Shown here one piece after another: positions 1-8,097 of a stretch of DNA of 64,000 nt. The stretch comes from Nocardioides jejuensis (GTDB lineage: Bacteria > Actinomycetota > Actinomycetes > Propionibacteriales > Nocardioidaceae). Below the pieces are notes generated by a model. It made no database searches, had not been told where the DNA came from, and was given only the letters and a program-made list of their open reading frames with translations. Made by a program: the position numbers and the translations under genes. How positions within the stretch are numbered: position 1 is the first letter of the stretch; the number at the start of each line of letters is the position of its first letter. The stretch is taken from positions 1 through 64,000 of the forward strand of contig NZ_SJZJ01000002.1 in assembly GCF_004337475.1 (NCBI RefSeq). The letters are read 5' to 3'.

Positions 1-31
1 CGGCCAAACTGTCAGACTGACAGTTTGGCCG
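1..31. repeat. Family A perfect palindrome, copy 1
   Basis: CGGCCAAACTGTCA and its exact reverse complement flank GAC, giving about 15 paired bases on each side of one centre base. It lies just past the stop codon of the leftward acyl-CoA dehydrogenase, so it could act as a terminator hairpin, although no T-run follows. The same AAACTGTCA core recurs at 8001-8031 and 8061-8089. The window starts here, so the element may extend further left. Confidence 0.85.
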
Positions 32-59
32 GCTCCGGGAGACGAACTGGATCAGCGCG

Positions 60-1268
60 TCACTTGAGCTCGGCGCTCGAGAGTCCGAGGACCCGGCGAG
101 CGACGATGAGCTGCTGGATCTGCTGCGTGCCCTCGAAGATGTCGAGGATCTTGGAGTCGCGCGCCCACTTCTCGAGCAGCTCCGTCTCGGCGTAGCCGAC
201 GGCGGTGCAGAGCTCGACACAGGAGAGCGTGACGTCCGAGCCGACGCGGCCGGCCTTGGCCTTCGACATCGACGCCTCGAGCGAGTTCGGCTTCTTGTTG
301 TCGGCCATCCAGGCGGCCTGCATCGTGAGCAGGAGCGCACCCTCGAGGTCGGCCTCGAGCTGGAGGAACTTCGCAGCAGCGGCGTGCTGGAGGTAGGCCG
401 GCTTGTCGTAGTCGATCTCGACACCGGCCTGCGCGAGCAGGTCACGGGTCAGGTCGAGGGACGCCTTGGCGCAGCCGACGGCCATGCCGGCGACCAGCGG
501 GCGGGTGTTGTCGAAGGTGGCCATCGCACCGGCGAAGCCCTCCTTGACGTTGATCTCCGGGTTGCCCAGGAGGTTCTCCGCCGGGACGCGGGCGTCCGTG
601 AAGGTGATCACCGCGGTGTCGGAGGCGCGGATGCCGAGCTTGTGCTCGAGACGCTCCACCTTGACGCCCGGGGTGTCCTTGAAGACGACGAAAGACTTGA
701 TCGCGGCCTTGCCGAGCGACTTGTCGAGCGTGGCCCACACGACGATCGAGTCAGAGCGGTCACCCGCGGTGACGAAGATCTTCTCGCCGTTGATGACGTA
801 GTGGTCGCCGTCCTTGACCGCGGTGGTCGTGATGGCCGACGAGTCCGAGCCGAACGACGGCTCGGTGATCGCCATCGAGGCCCACGTGCCCTTGAACCGC
901 TTCATCTGCTCGTCGGTCGCGACGGACGCGATCGCCGAGTTGCCCAGGCCCTGGCGCGGGAACGCGAGCATCAGGCCCGTGTCGCCCCAGCACATCTCGA
1001 TGACCGAGAGGACGGACGCGATGTTGGAGCCGTTCTTGTTGCCCTTGTCGACGGGGGCGTCCACACGGACACCCGCGGCGCCGGCACCCTCGGACGAACC
1101 CGACGACTCGAGGCCGTCGATCATCGCGGCGAGCATGTCGAGTTCCTTGGGGTACGCGTGCTCAGCGAGGTCGTACTTGCGGGAGATCGGGCGGAGCATG
1201 TTCATCGCGACCTGGTGGGCCTGCTCGATGAACGCCTTCTGCTTCTTGGGAGTCTCAAGATTGATCAT
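60..1268 (-). CDS. Acyl-CoA dehydrogenase (first of tandem pair by position)
   Basis: Flavin-dependent acyl-CoA dehydrogenase of about 402 residues, expected to catalyse alpha,beta-dehydrogenation of an acyl-CoA in fatty acid or sterol side-chain breakdown. The family is visible in MAITEPSFGSD in the middle domain and in the C-terminal ILDIFEGTQQIQ block, whose Glu is the usual catalytic base. I start it at the ATG for MINLETPKK because AGGA sits nine bases upstream; a longer open frame runs further but lacks a ribosome site. It lies 29 bases downstream of a second dehydrogenase read the same way. Actinobacterial tandem pairs of this kind often form alpha2beta2 enzymes, so a heteromer is plausible. 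The substrate cannot be read from the sequence. Confidence 0.9.
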   Translation of the reverse strand: MINLETPKKQKAFIEQAHQVAMNMLRPISRKYDLAEHAYPKELDMLAAMIDGLESSGSSEGAGAAGVRVDAPVDKGNKNGSNIASVLSVIEMCWGDTGLMLAFPRQGLGNSAIASVATDEQMKRFKGTWASMAITEPSFGSDSSAITTTAVKDGDHYVINGEKIFVTAGDRSDSIVVWATLDKSLGKAAIKSFVVFKDTPGVKVERLEHKLGIRASDTAVITFTDARVPAENLLGNPEINVKEGFAGAMATFDNTRPLVAGMAVGCAKASLDLTRDLLAQAGVEIDYDKPAYLQHAAAAKFLQLEADLEGALLLTMQAAWMADNKKPNSLEASMSKAKAGRVGSDVTLSCVELCTAVGYAETELLEKWARDSKILDIFEGTQQIQQLIVARRVLGLSSAELK

Positions 1269-1297
1269 GGCTGTATTCCTGTCTGAGGCCGTGAGGC

Positions 1298-2665
1298 TCA
1301 GACCAGGACGCCTCCTTCCAGGATGCCGACGGCCCGCAGGTCGCGGTACCACCGCTCGACCGGGTGCTCCTTGGTGAAGCCGTGGCCACCGAGCAGCTGG
1401 ACGCCGTCGAGGCCGATCTGCATGCCCTTGTCGGCGCAGATCTTGCGCGCGAGCGCGATCTCGCGGGTGGCGTCCTGACCACGGGCGACACGCGAGGCGG
1501 CCTTGTAGGTGATCAGGCGCATGGCCTGGAGCTCGATGGCGATGTTGGCGACCATGAACGCGACCGACTGGCGGTGCGAGATCGGCTCACCGAAGGCCTC
1601 ACGCGTCTGGACGTACGGCACGACGTAGTCGAGGACGGCCTGGCCGGTGCCGATGGCGAGCGCGCACCAGGCAAGGCGCGAGTAGCGCACGGCCTCGGTG
1701 TACGTCGAGCCGTCGGTCTCGCCGAGGATCGCGTCCGCATCGACGGTCACGTCGCGCAGGTGCAGCTTGGAGAGGCTGGCGGCCTTGAGGCCCATGGCCG
1801 GGTCACCCTCGACCTTGATGCCCTCGGCGCCGGACTCGACCAGCACGAGGACGTTCTTGCCGTCGAGCTGCGCGCCCACGACGAAGAGCTCGGCGTCGGC
1901 GCCGCGGACGACGAGCGACTTGGTGCCGTTGAGGACGAGCTTGTCGCCCTGGCGTACGGCGGTGGTGGACGGCTTGAAGACGTCGAAGAGGACGGCCGGC
2001 TCGGTCAGCGCGAGCGCCGCAGCCGGAACGCCGTCACCCTCGGTGAACGACGGGAGGTAGGTCTGCTGCTGCTCGTCGGAGCCCCACAGGCTCAGGGCGG
2101 TGGCAACGGCGCCCGGCGCGAGGAGCGCCACGGCCATGCCCATGTCGCCCTTGGAGAGCGCCTCGTGGACCAGCGTGCCAGCGACGGCGGACCGCTCCTC
2201 GGCGATGCCGCCGAGCGACTCGGCGACACCGAGGATCGGGAGACCGATCTCGAGCGACGCAGCGAGCACGTCCTGCGGCGTCACGGCGGCCTCGTTGGCC
2301 TCGGACGCGAGCGGACGGACGGCCTCCATCGCGAACTCGGAGACGACGTCGACGAGCATCTGCTCGTCCTCGGTCGGGGTCAGGTCGAAGAGACCCTTGC
2401 CGGCCGCAGCCGGGGTCTTGACGCCGGGAGCGCCCTTCTTGCCCTTCTTGGCGAAGGTGCGGCTCGCGGTCGCAGCGACCTTGAATCCGCTCTTGGTGGC
2501 GTTGAAGACGACGGCTTCGGTCGTCTTGCGCATCTTGAGCTTGTCGAGGAGGGGGCTCTGGCCGAGCTTGTTCAGCGCAAGGACGGCGATACCGATGGGA
2601 TCGCGGGTCTCCTTGCTGGAAAGACCGAACTTGCCGCCGGCCCGGGTGACAGGGTTCTGGGACAT
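1298..2665 (-). CDS. Acyl-CoA dehydrogenase (second subunit, N-terminally extended)
   Basis: A 455-residue acyl-CoA dehydrogenase. The first ~85 residues form a basic, Lys/Ala-rich extension (TFAKKGKKGAPG) before the dehydrogenase fold begins near LFDLTPTEDEQ; this fits the long FadE-type proteins of actinobacteria. The C-terminus has GGHGFTKEHPVERWYRD and ends soon after ILEGG, keeping the Glu at the catalytic position. The ATG at 2665 (MSQNPVTRAGG) follows the palindrome at 2674-2690 closely, so the upstream open frame is not coding. It is transcribed ahead of the other dehydrogenase and is probably co-expressed with it. Confidence 0.9.
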   Translation of the reverse strand: MSQNPVTRAGGKFGLSSKETRDPIGIAVLALNKLGQSPLLDKLKMRKTTEAVVFNATKSGFKVAATASRTFAKKGKKGAPGVKTPAAAGKGLFDLTPTEDEQMLVDVVSEFAMEAVRPLASEANEAAVTPQDVLAASLEIGLPILGVAESLGGIAEERSAVAGTLVHEALSKGDMGMAVALLAPGAVATALSLWGSDEQQQTYLPSFTEGDGVPAAALALTEPAVLFDVFKPSTTAVRQGDKLVLNGTKSLVVRGADAELFVVGAQLDGKNVLVLVESGAEGIKVEGDPAMGLKAASLSKLHLRDVTVDADAILGETDGSTYTEAVRYSRLAWCALAIGTGQAVLDYVVPYVQTREAFGEPISHRQSVAFMVANIAIELQAMRLITYKAASRVARGQDATREIALARKICADKGMQIGLDGVQLLGGHGFTKEHPVERWYRDLRAVGILEGGVLV

Positions 2666-2673
2666 GCGGCAAC

Positions 2674-2690
2674 TGTAACTGTGAGTTACA
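2674..2690. promoter_or_regulatory. Palindromic operator-like site TGTAACT-GTG-AGTTACA
   Basis: A perfect 7-base inverted repeat with a 3-base spacer lies in the 66-base gap between the leftward acyl-CoA dehydrogenase pair and rightward peptide deformylase. It begins only 9 bases from the dehydrogenase start codon. Size, symmetry and AT-rich composition resemble operators of TetR-family regulators that often control fatty-acid catabolic genes. No regulator gene is adjacent, so its protein is unknown. Confidence 0.6.
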
Positions 2691-2731
2691 CATTGCGCTA
2701 CAGAGACGCGCAGCACACTAGAATTTCCGCC

Positions 2732-3331
2732 ATGACGAGTGACTCCCCCGCATCCCACGCGCCGCACGGACCGCTGCCGACCGGCGGCACGGTCCGTCCG
2801 ATCACCCGTTGGGGCGAGCCCGTCATGCACCACGCGCTGCAGCCGGTGACGGCGTACGACGAGGCGCTGCGGGCTCTGGCTGCCGACATGGTCGCCACGA
2901 TGTACGCCGCCGAGGGTGTCGGCCTCGCTGCCAACCAGATCGGCGAGGACCTCGCGCTCTTCGTCTTCGACTGCCCGGACGCAAGCGGCGCGCACACCGT
3001 CGGCGTCGTGTGCAACCCGGTCGTCACCGTGCCCCAGGGCAAGGGACGCCGGCTCGACAAGGGCGACGAGGGCTGCCTCTCCTACCCCGGCGCGTTCGTG
3101 CCGCTGTCCCGCCCGGACTACGCGGCCGTCGACGGGTTCGGCCTCGACGGCGAGCCGGTGCACTTTGAGGGTGACGGCCTGCTCGCGCGTTGCCTCCAGC
3201 ACGAGACCGACCACCTCGCGGGCACGGTCTTCGGCGACCGCCTGGCGTTCGGCGCCCAGAAGAAGCTGCGCAAGCAGATGGAGCAGGCGATCGAGGAGTT
3301 CCCGCTCACCTGGCCCGCCAACCTCGGCTGA
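2732..3331 (+). CDS. def: Peptide deformylase
   Basis: Removes the N-terminal formyl group from nascent proteins using a catalytic metal. All three deformylase motifs are present in the 199-residue product: GVGLAANQIG at about residues 62-71, EGCLS at 113-117 (Cys115 is a metal ligand) and QHETDH at 156-161 (His157 and His161 ligands, Glu158 general base). The N-terminal ~20 residues are an unstructured Pro/Gly-rich lead. The ATG was chosen because the longer open frame runs through the divergent promoter region. It stands alone and ends 18 bases before the convergent SDR gene. Confidence 0.95.
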   Translation: MTSDSPASHAPHGPLPTGGTVRPITRWGEPVMHHALQPVTAYDEALRALAADMVATMYAAEGVGLAANQIGEDLALFVFDCPDASGAHTVGVVCNPVVTVPQGKGRRLDKGDEGCLSYPGAFVPLSRPDYAAVDGFGLDGEPVHFEGDGLLARCLQHETDHLAGTVFGDRLAFGAQKKLRKQMEQAIEEFPLTWPANLG

Positions 3332-3349
3332 CGGGCCGCGCGTCGCGGG

Positions 3350-4186
3350 TCAGGCCTTGCGGCCGGTGCCGTACGCCTGCCCGAGCATCGTGTCGGTGAC
3401 GCTGTTGGGCATCAGGTCGAACGACCCCCGGATCAGGCGCGCCCCCTTGCCGACCGGGTAGACCGCCTTCGGGCGCTTCGCGGTGGCGACCTTGGCGATC
3501 TTGCGGCCGACCACGTCGGGCGTGCAGGACATGGCCGGACCGTCGGCGGTCTCGAGCACCTTGAACGCGCGCTGGGCGTACGGGCCGTATGCCGTGCTGC
3601 CGGACGTCTCCAGGAGCGAGTCGCGGGAGATGGTGTTCCACTCGGTGACGACACCGGCCGGAGCCACGCACGACACCGAGACACCGAACGGCGCGACCTC
3701 GAGCCGCATCGAGAAGCTCAGGCCCTCCACCGCGAACTTCGTGGCGTGGTACCAGGCACCGAACGGCTCGTAGAGCCGCGCGCCGATGCTGGAGATGTTG
3801 ATGATCCGGCCGCTCTTCTGCTTGCGCATGGACGGCAGGACGAGCTGGCTCAAGCGAGCCAGGCCGAAGACGTTGACCTCGAACTGGCGGCGCGCTTCGT
3901 CGATCGGGACGTCCTCGACAGCGCCGTAGGAGCCGTAGCCGGCGTTGTTGACCAGCACGTCGATGCGGCCCTGCTCCTGGAGGATCCGGTTGACGCAGGC
4001 CTGCATCGAGGCGTCGTCGGTGACGTCGAGCGCGACCACGTGGGCACCCTTGTCGGCCAGCCCGACCATCCGCTCGGTACGCCGCGCGGCGGCGTACACG
4101 ATGAATCCCTTGCCGAGGAGCTCGACCACGGCGGATTCGCCGATGCCGCTCGAACCGCCGGTGACCAGTGCGACCTTCTTCGTCAT
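3350..4186 (-). CDS. SDR family NAD(P)-dependent oxidoreductase
   Basis: Classical short-chain dehydrogenase of 278 residues. The Rossmann motif TGGSSGIGES is at the N-terminus, NNAGYGSYG in the middle, and the active-site run YHATK follows the catalytic Ser region (INISSIGARLYEP). The C-terminal tail of about 60 residues is longer than in minimal SDRs and resembles the subgroup that ends in substrate-binding helices. Substrate is unknown. The neighbours (deformylase and an RNA methyltransferase) do not suggest a pathway. Confidence 0.88.
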   Translation of the reverse strand: MTKKVALVTGGSSGIGESAVVELLGKGFIVYAAARRTERMVGLADKGAHVVALDVTDDASMQACVNRILQEQGRIDVLVNNAGYGSYGAVEDVPIDEARRQFEVNVFGLARLSQLVLPSMRKQKSGRIINISSIGARLYEPFGAWYHATKFAVEGLSFSMRLEVAPFGVSVSCVAPAGVVTEWNTISRDSLLETSGSTAYGPYAQRAFKVLETADGPAMSCTPDVVGRKIAKVATAKRPKAVYPVGKGARLIRGSFDLMPNSVTDTMLGQAYGTGRKA

Positions 4187-4224
4187 GCGAGGCAGCGTAG
4201 CGACCGGGGCGCCCGCGCGCCGTC

Positions 4225-4239
4225 CTCCTCAGGGAGGAG
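4225..4239. terminator. Small hairpin after the cobT-cobA-spoU unit
   Basis: CTCCTC-AGG-GAGGAG is a perfect 6-base stem in the 64-base gap between the end of the SpoU methyltransferase and the start of the SDR, both leftward. It could be a weak terminator for the upstream unit. The stem is short and there is no T-run, so confidence is low. Confidence 0.3.
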
Positions 4240-4250
4240 ATCCAACGGCC

Positions 4251-5057
4251 TCAGCGCGTGGCGTAGAACGTGACCGCGGTGGCCGCCGCGACGTTGAGCG
4301 AGTCGACGCCCGGCTCCATCGGGATCAGCACGCGGTGGTCGACCTGCTGCTCGGTCTTCTTGTGTACGCCGGCTCCCTCGGTGCCGAAGACGAAGGCGAG
4401 CCGTTCGTGGCGCATCGCGGCGAGCTCGTCGAGGGTGATCGCGTCGTCGGCAAGGGTCAGCGCAACGGGCACCACGTCCGCGGCCCGCAGAGCGCGCAGG
4501 ATGTCCTCCATCCCCCGCGCCCGTGTCCAGGGCATCGAGTAGACGTTGCCCATGCTGGTCTTGCTGGCTCGGCGGTAGAGCGGGTCGGCGGTGCGCTCGG
4601 TCAGCACCACCGCGTCGACGGCCAGGGCTGCCGCGTTGCGGAAGATCAGGCCCACGTTGCCGTGGTCGACCAGGTCCTCGAGGACGGCGATCCGCAGCTT
4701 GCCCGGCTTCGCCAGGAGGGTGCCGAGATCCGGCAGCGGCTTACGGTCGAACGACGCGAGCGCGCCGCGGTGCAGGTGGAAGCCCGCCACCTCGGCGATC
4801 TGCTTCTCCCCCAGCACGTACGCCGGGGCGTCGCTCGCCGCGAGCACGTCGGCGAGGCCGTCGACCCACTTGGGCTGGAGGAGGAAGGCGCGTGGGGTGA
4901 AGCCGGCCTCGGCCGCACGGCGTACGACCTTGGCGCCTTCGGCGAGGAAGAGCCCGTGCTCCCCCTCGAGGGAGACACGCAGGTCGACGTCACGCAGGTC
5001 GCGGAAGTCCGCGAGCCGCGGATCGTTGACGTCCGTGACGTCGACCAGGCGGGCCAT
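4251..5057 (-). CDS. TrmH/SpoU family RNA methyltransferase
   Basis: 268-residue member of the SPOUT 2'-O-ribose methyltransferase family, acting on rRNA or tRNA with S-adenosylmethionine. The N-terminal substrate-binding domain (residues ~20-100) is followed by the knotted catalytic domain with VLEDLVDHGNVGLIFRNA (motif 1, containing the conserved Asn and Arg) and FVFGTEGAGV (motif 2). Its start codon overlaps the stop of the upstream siroheme synthase by one base (TGATG), so the two are translationally coupled although their functions look unrelated. The exact RNA target cannot be told from sequence. Confidence 0.88.
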   Translation of the reverse strand: MARLVDVTDVNDPRLADFRDLRDVDLRVSLEGEHGLFLAEGAKVVRRAAEAGFTPRAFLLQPKWVDGLADVLAASDAPAYVLGEKQIAEVAGFHLHRGALASFDRKPLPDLGTLLAKPGKLRIAVLEDLVDHGNVGLIFRNAAALAVDAVVLTERTADPLYRRASKTSMGNVYSMPWTRARGMEDILRALRAADVVPVALTLADDAITLDELAAMRHERLAFVFGTEGAGVHKKTEQQVDHRVLIPMEPGVDSLNVAAATAVTFYATR

Positions 5058-6280
5058 CAGCGGCCGTAGCGCTCCGGGTTGGCGACGGCGACGACCTCGC
5101 CCACGACGATGATCGCCGGCGGCGTGACGCCCTCGGCGACGAGGTCGTCAGCGAGCGTGCCGAGCGTCGAGAGCACGGTGCGCTCGTCCGGCATCGTGCC
5201 GTCCATGATCACCGCGACCGGCGTGTCCGCCGGGCGGCCCCCGTCGACGAGGGCGGCGGCGATCTTGGGAGCGTTCTCGACCGCCATCAGCAGGACGAGC
5301 GTGCCCTGCATCTGCGCCGCGGCAGCCCAGTTGACCAGCGAGTCCGGGTGCCCCGGCGGGATGTGGCCGGAGATCACGGTGAACTCGTGCGTCACGCCGC
5401 GGTGCGTGACCGGGATGCCGGCACGCGCGGGGACCGAGATCGACGAGGACAGGCCCGGGATGATCTCGACGGGTACGCCGGCGGCGTTGCAGGCGATGAT
5501 CTCCTCGTAGCCGCGGCCGAAGACGAAGTTGTCGCCGCCCTTGAAGCGAACGACCCGCTTGCCCGCGAGAGCCCGGTCGACGATGACCTCGTTGATGAAC
5601 TCCTGGCTCGCGTAGCGACCGCGCGGGAGCTTGGCGACGTCGATCAGCTCGACGTCCGGCGCCAGGTCGGCCAGCAGCTCGCGCGGGGCGAGGCGGTCGG
5701 CGACGACCACGTCGGCCGACGCGATCGCGTTGCGGGCGGCGATGGTGACCAGGTCAGGGTCGCCGGGACCGCCGCCGACCAGCACGACACCGGCCTTCTT
5801 CGACTCGACTGACGGGGTGCGGAGCGCCGTGCCGTCGCGCAGCGCCTCCAGGATCTGGTCGCGCACGGCAGCCGAACGCCGCGGCTCGCGGTTGGCGAGC
5901 ACGGCGATGGTCAGTCCGTCGTGGCGGCCGACTGCCGGCGTCCACGCGGTCGCTTCGGAGGCGTCGTCGGAGCGGACGCAGAAGATCCGGCGCTCCTCGG
6001 CGGCTGCGGCCACCTCGGCGTTCGTCTCGGCGTTGTCCGTCGCCGCGATGGCGTACCAGGCGCCGTCGAGGTCGGCCGGCTCGAAGTCGCGGATGGCGAG
6101 GGTGATCTCGTCGGACATGCCCTCGATCGCCATCGTCGCCTCACGGGCGACGACGTGGACGTCAGCGCCGGCAGCGATCAGCGTCGGGATCCGGCGCTGG
6201 GCGACATGACCGCCACCCACGACGAGCACCTTGCGGCCGGCGAGCCGCAGCCCGACCGGGTACGTCGGCAGGTCGGCCAT
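5057..6280 (-). CDS. cobA: Siroheme synthase-like uroporphyrinogen-III C-methyltransferase
   Basis: A 407-residue two-domain protein of the CysG type. Residues ~1-150 match the NAD-binding precorrin-2 dehydrogenase domain (KVLVVGGGHVAQRR); residues ~165-400 are the SAM-dependent methyltransferase that makes precorrin-2 (VGGGPGDPDLVT, DRLAP, and RFKGGDNFVFGRG). It therefore feeds siroheme and, with cobT next door, cobalamin synthesis. The ATG at 6280 overlaps the cobT stop (TGATG); an in-frame GTG one codon earlier is less likely. I use the symbol cobA for the methyltransferase function; cysG would be equally defensible. Confidence 0.9.
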   Translation of the reverse strand: MADLPTYPVGLRLAGRKVLVVGGGHVAQRRIPTLIAAGADVHVVAREATMAIEGMSDEITLAIRDFEPADLDGAWYAIAATDNAETNAEVAAAAEERRIFCVRSDDASEATAWTPAVGRHDGLTIAVLANREPRRSAAVRDQILEALRDGTALRTPSVESKKAGVVLVGGGPGDPDLVTIAARNAIASADVVVADRLAPRELLADLAPDVELIDVAKLPRGRYASQEFINEVIVDRALAGKRVVRFKGGDNFVFGRGYEEIIACNAAGVPVEIIPGLSSSISVPARAGIPVTHRGVTHEFTVISGHIPPGHPDSLVNWAAAAQMQGTLVLLMAVENAPKIAAALVDGGRPADTPVAVIMDGTMPDERTVLSTLGTLADDLVAEGVTPPAIIVVGEVVAVANPERYGR

Positions 6281-7353
6281 CACTGACCGCCCGCCATGAC
6301 CGACGCGAGGGTCGCCATCTCGGTGAGGATCCGGGCGGCGGCCTGGACGATCGGCACGGACAGTGCCGCGCCGGTGCCCTCGCCGAGGCGCAGGTCGAGC
6401 TCGAGGAGCGGACGCAAGCCGAGCTGCTCCAGCGCGATCCGGTGGCCCGGCTCGAAGGAGCGGTGGCCGGCGATGCAGTAGCCGACCGAGGCGGGCGCAA
6501 TCTTCTGCGCGACCAGCGCGGCGGAGCCGGCGATGACGCCGTCGAGGATCACCGGGATGCCGCGCGCTGCTGCGCCGAGGACGAAGCCCGCGATGCCGGC
6601 GTGCTCGAGGCCACCGACCTCGGCGAGCACCTCGACGCCGTCTGCGTCGGCACTGATGCGCGCGACGGCGTCGGCCACGATCGAGGTCTTGTGCGCGAGC
6701 ATCTCGTCGTCGATGCCGGTGCCACGACCAGTGACGACGTCGGCGGCGGTGCCGGTCAGCGCCGCGATCAGGGCAGCGGACGGCGTGGTGTTGCCGATGC
6801 CCATGTCGCCAGTGATCAGGAGGTCGGCGCCACCGTCGATGAGCGTGTTGGCGACCTCGATGCCGGCCTCGAGGGCCTGGATGGCCTCGTCACGGGTCAG
6901 CGCCGGGCCCTTCGCCAGGTCGGCGGTGCCGGGGCGGACCTTCTTCGAGACCAGCTCCGCGCCGCCTTCAGCGCCAGGGCCCTCGGCGAACGGGCCAGCA
7001 ACGCCCATGTCGACCACGGTCACGGAAGCACCAGCGGCACGCGCGAGGACGTTGATCGCCGCGCCGCCCTGCTGGAAGACGTTGCACATCACGAAGGTGA
7101 TGTCGGAGGGCCATGGCGTGACGCCCTGCGCGAGCACGCCGTGGTCGCCGGCGAACACACCGACGGCAGGCTTCGCCGGGACCGCCGGAGGGCAGGTGCG
7201 GGCGATGCCGGCGAGCTGGGCCGAGAGCGACTCCAGGACGCCGAGCGCACCGGCGGGCTTGGCCAGGCCGGCCTGTGCGGCCTCGGCGGCAGCCACCGCC
7301 TCCGCGTCGATCGGCTGGATGCTGGCAACGGTGCTGCTGAGGACTTCACTCAC
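6280..7353 (-). CDS. cobT: Nicotinate-nucleotide--dimethylbenzimidazole phosphoribosyltransferase
   Basis: Transfers phosphoribose from nicotinate mononucleotide to dimethylbenzimidazole in building the lower loop of cobalamin. The 357-residue product has the family hallmarks KPAGALGVLE, GVFAGDHGV, the GDMGIGNTTPSAA segment and VLAEVGGLEHAGIAGFVLG, with the conserved catalytic-type Glu near the C-terminus (LRLGEGTGA). It is first in a leftward three-gene unit and overlaps the next gene. No cobalamin riboswitch is recognisable in the 114 bases upstream. Confidence 0.95.
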   Translation of the reverse strand: MSEVLSSTVASIQPIDAEAVAAAEAAQAGLAKPAGALGVLESLSAQLAGIARTCPPAVPAKPAVGVFAGDHGVLAQGVTPWPSDITFVMCNVFQQGGAAINVLARAAGASVTVVDMGVAGPFAEGPGAEGGAELVSKKVRPGTADLAKGPALTRDEAIQALEAGIEVANTLIDGGADLLITGDMGIGNTTPSAALIAALTGTAADVVTGRGTGIDDEMLAHKTSIVADAVARISADADGVEVLAEVGGLEHAGIAGFVLGAAARGIPVILDGVIAGSAALVAQKIAPASVGYCIAGHRSFEPGHRIALEQLGLRPLLELDLRLGEGTGAALSVPIVQAAARILTEMATLASVMAGGQ

Positions 7354-7467
7354 GCCCCCATTCTCTCCACCTCACGGTGGATCGGCGTACCGGTGCCCAG
7401 AGGGCGGGCGCGTTAACAGTGCGTTGCGGGCATTCCCCTGCCCGCCTGGCGTGGCTACGGTGCCCGC

Positions 7468-7995
7468 ATGAGCCTCGATCGCCCCGTGACGCCGGATCCC
7501 TACGACCTGCTGCCGCCCGTGCCGGCGTTCGCGGTGACCAGCAGTGACGTGACCGACGGTGCTCCACTCGACCAGGCGCAGGTCAACGCCGGCGGCAACA
7601 CCTCGCCGCAGCTCCACTGGAGCGGCGCCCCCGAGGGGACGAAGTCGTACGTCGTGACCTGCTTCGACCCTGATGCGCCGATCGTCTCCGGCTTCTGGCA
7701 CTGGACCGTGTGCGACATCCCCGCGTCGGTGACGTCGCTCGACACCGGTGCCGGCGCAGGCGACGGATCACTGCCTGCCGGCGCGTTCCACGTCCGCAAC
7801 GACGGCGGCGGCCTCAACTTCATGGGCGCCGCCCCGCCGCAGGGTGACCAGGTGCACCGCTACTACTTCGTGGTGCACGCCGTCAGCGAGGAGACGCTGG
7901 GCGTCGACGGCTCGGTCTCCCCCGCGGTGGTCGGCTTCAACCTCGCGTTCAAGACGCTGGCGCGTGCCGTCATCGTCGGCACCTACCAGCACTGA
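7468..7995 (+). CDS. YbhB/YbcL family (PEBP-like) protein
   Basis: 175-residue phosphatidylethanolamine-binding-protein fold related to E. coli YbhB/YbcL and eukaryotic Raf kinase inhibitor. Seen motifs are the ligand-pocket DPDAP and WHWTVCDIP, then the [19 protein letters not shown] block. There is no signal peptide, so it is cytoplasmic. Bacterial members have no settled function. It converges on an FMN reductase gene with a cluster of three hairpins between them. Confidence 0.9.
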   Translation: MSLDRPVTPDPYDLLPPVPAFAVTSSDVTDGAPLDQAQVNAGGNTSPQLHWSGAPEGTKSYVVTCFDPDAPIVSGFWHWTVCDIPASVTSLDTGAGAGDGSLPAGAFHVRNDGGGLNFMGAAPPQGDQVHRYYFVVHAVSEETLGVDGSVSPAVVGFNLAFKTLARAVIVGTYQH

Positions 7996-8000
7996 GCGCC

Positions 8001-8031
8001 GCGCCAAACTGTCACGCTGACAGTTTGGCGC
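8001..8031. repeat. Family A palindrome, copy 2
   Basis: GCGCCAAACTGTCA and its exact reverse complement TGACAGTTTGGCGC flank CGC. The 14-base arms differ from copy 1 only in the outer bases and the loop, and the outer changes are matched on both sides. It begins 5 bases after the PEBP stop codon, a position that suits a bidirectional terminator between convergent genes. Confidence 0.85.
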
Positions 8032-8035
8032 CCCG

Positions 8036-8054
8036 TGACACTTCCGAAGTGTCA
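8036..8054. repeat. Palindrome TGACACTTC-C-GAAGTGTCA
   Basis: A perfect 9-base inverted repeat around one base, placed between family A copies 2 and 3. It shares only the TGACA edge with them, so it is a separate hairpin. Three consecutive hairpins in under 100 bases form the intergenic region between two convergent genes. Confidence 0.7.
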
Positions 8055-8060
8055 ACTGCG

Positions 8061-8089
8061 GCGAAACTGTCAGACTGACAGTTTGGCGC
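8061..8089. repeat. Family A palindrome, copy 3 (imperfect)
   Basis: AAACTGTCA-GAC-TGACAGTTT is perfect, but the left arm lacks the two C residues that pair with GG in the right arm (GCG-AAACTGTCA against TGACAGTTTGGCGC). The loop is GAC as in copy 1. It ends 8 bases before the stop of the leftward FMN reductase. Confidence 0.75.
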
Positions 8090-8097
8090 GGCGTCGC

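Noticed and set aside
7354..7467. Possible cobalamin riboswitch ahead of cobT
   Set aside because: The 114-base gap is too short for a full B12 riboswitch and I see no B12-box-like conserved block.
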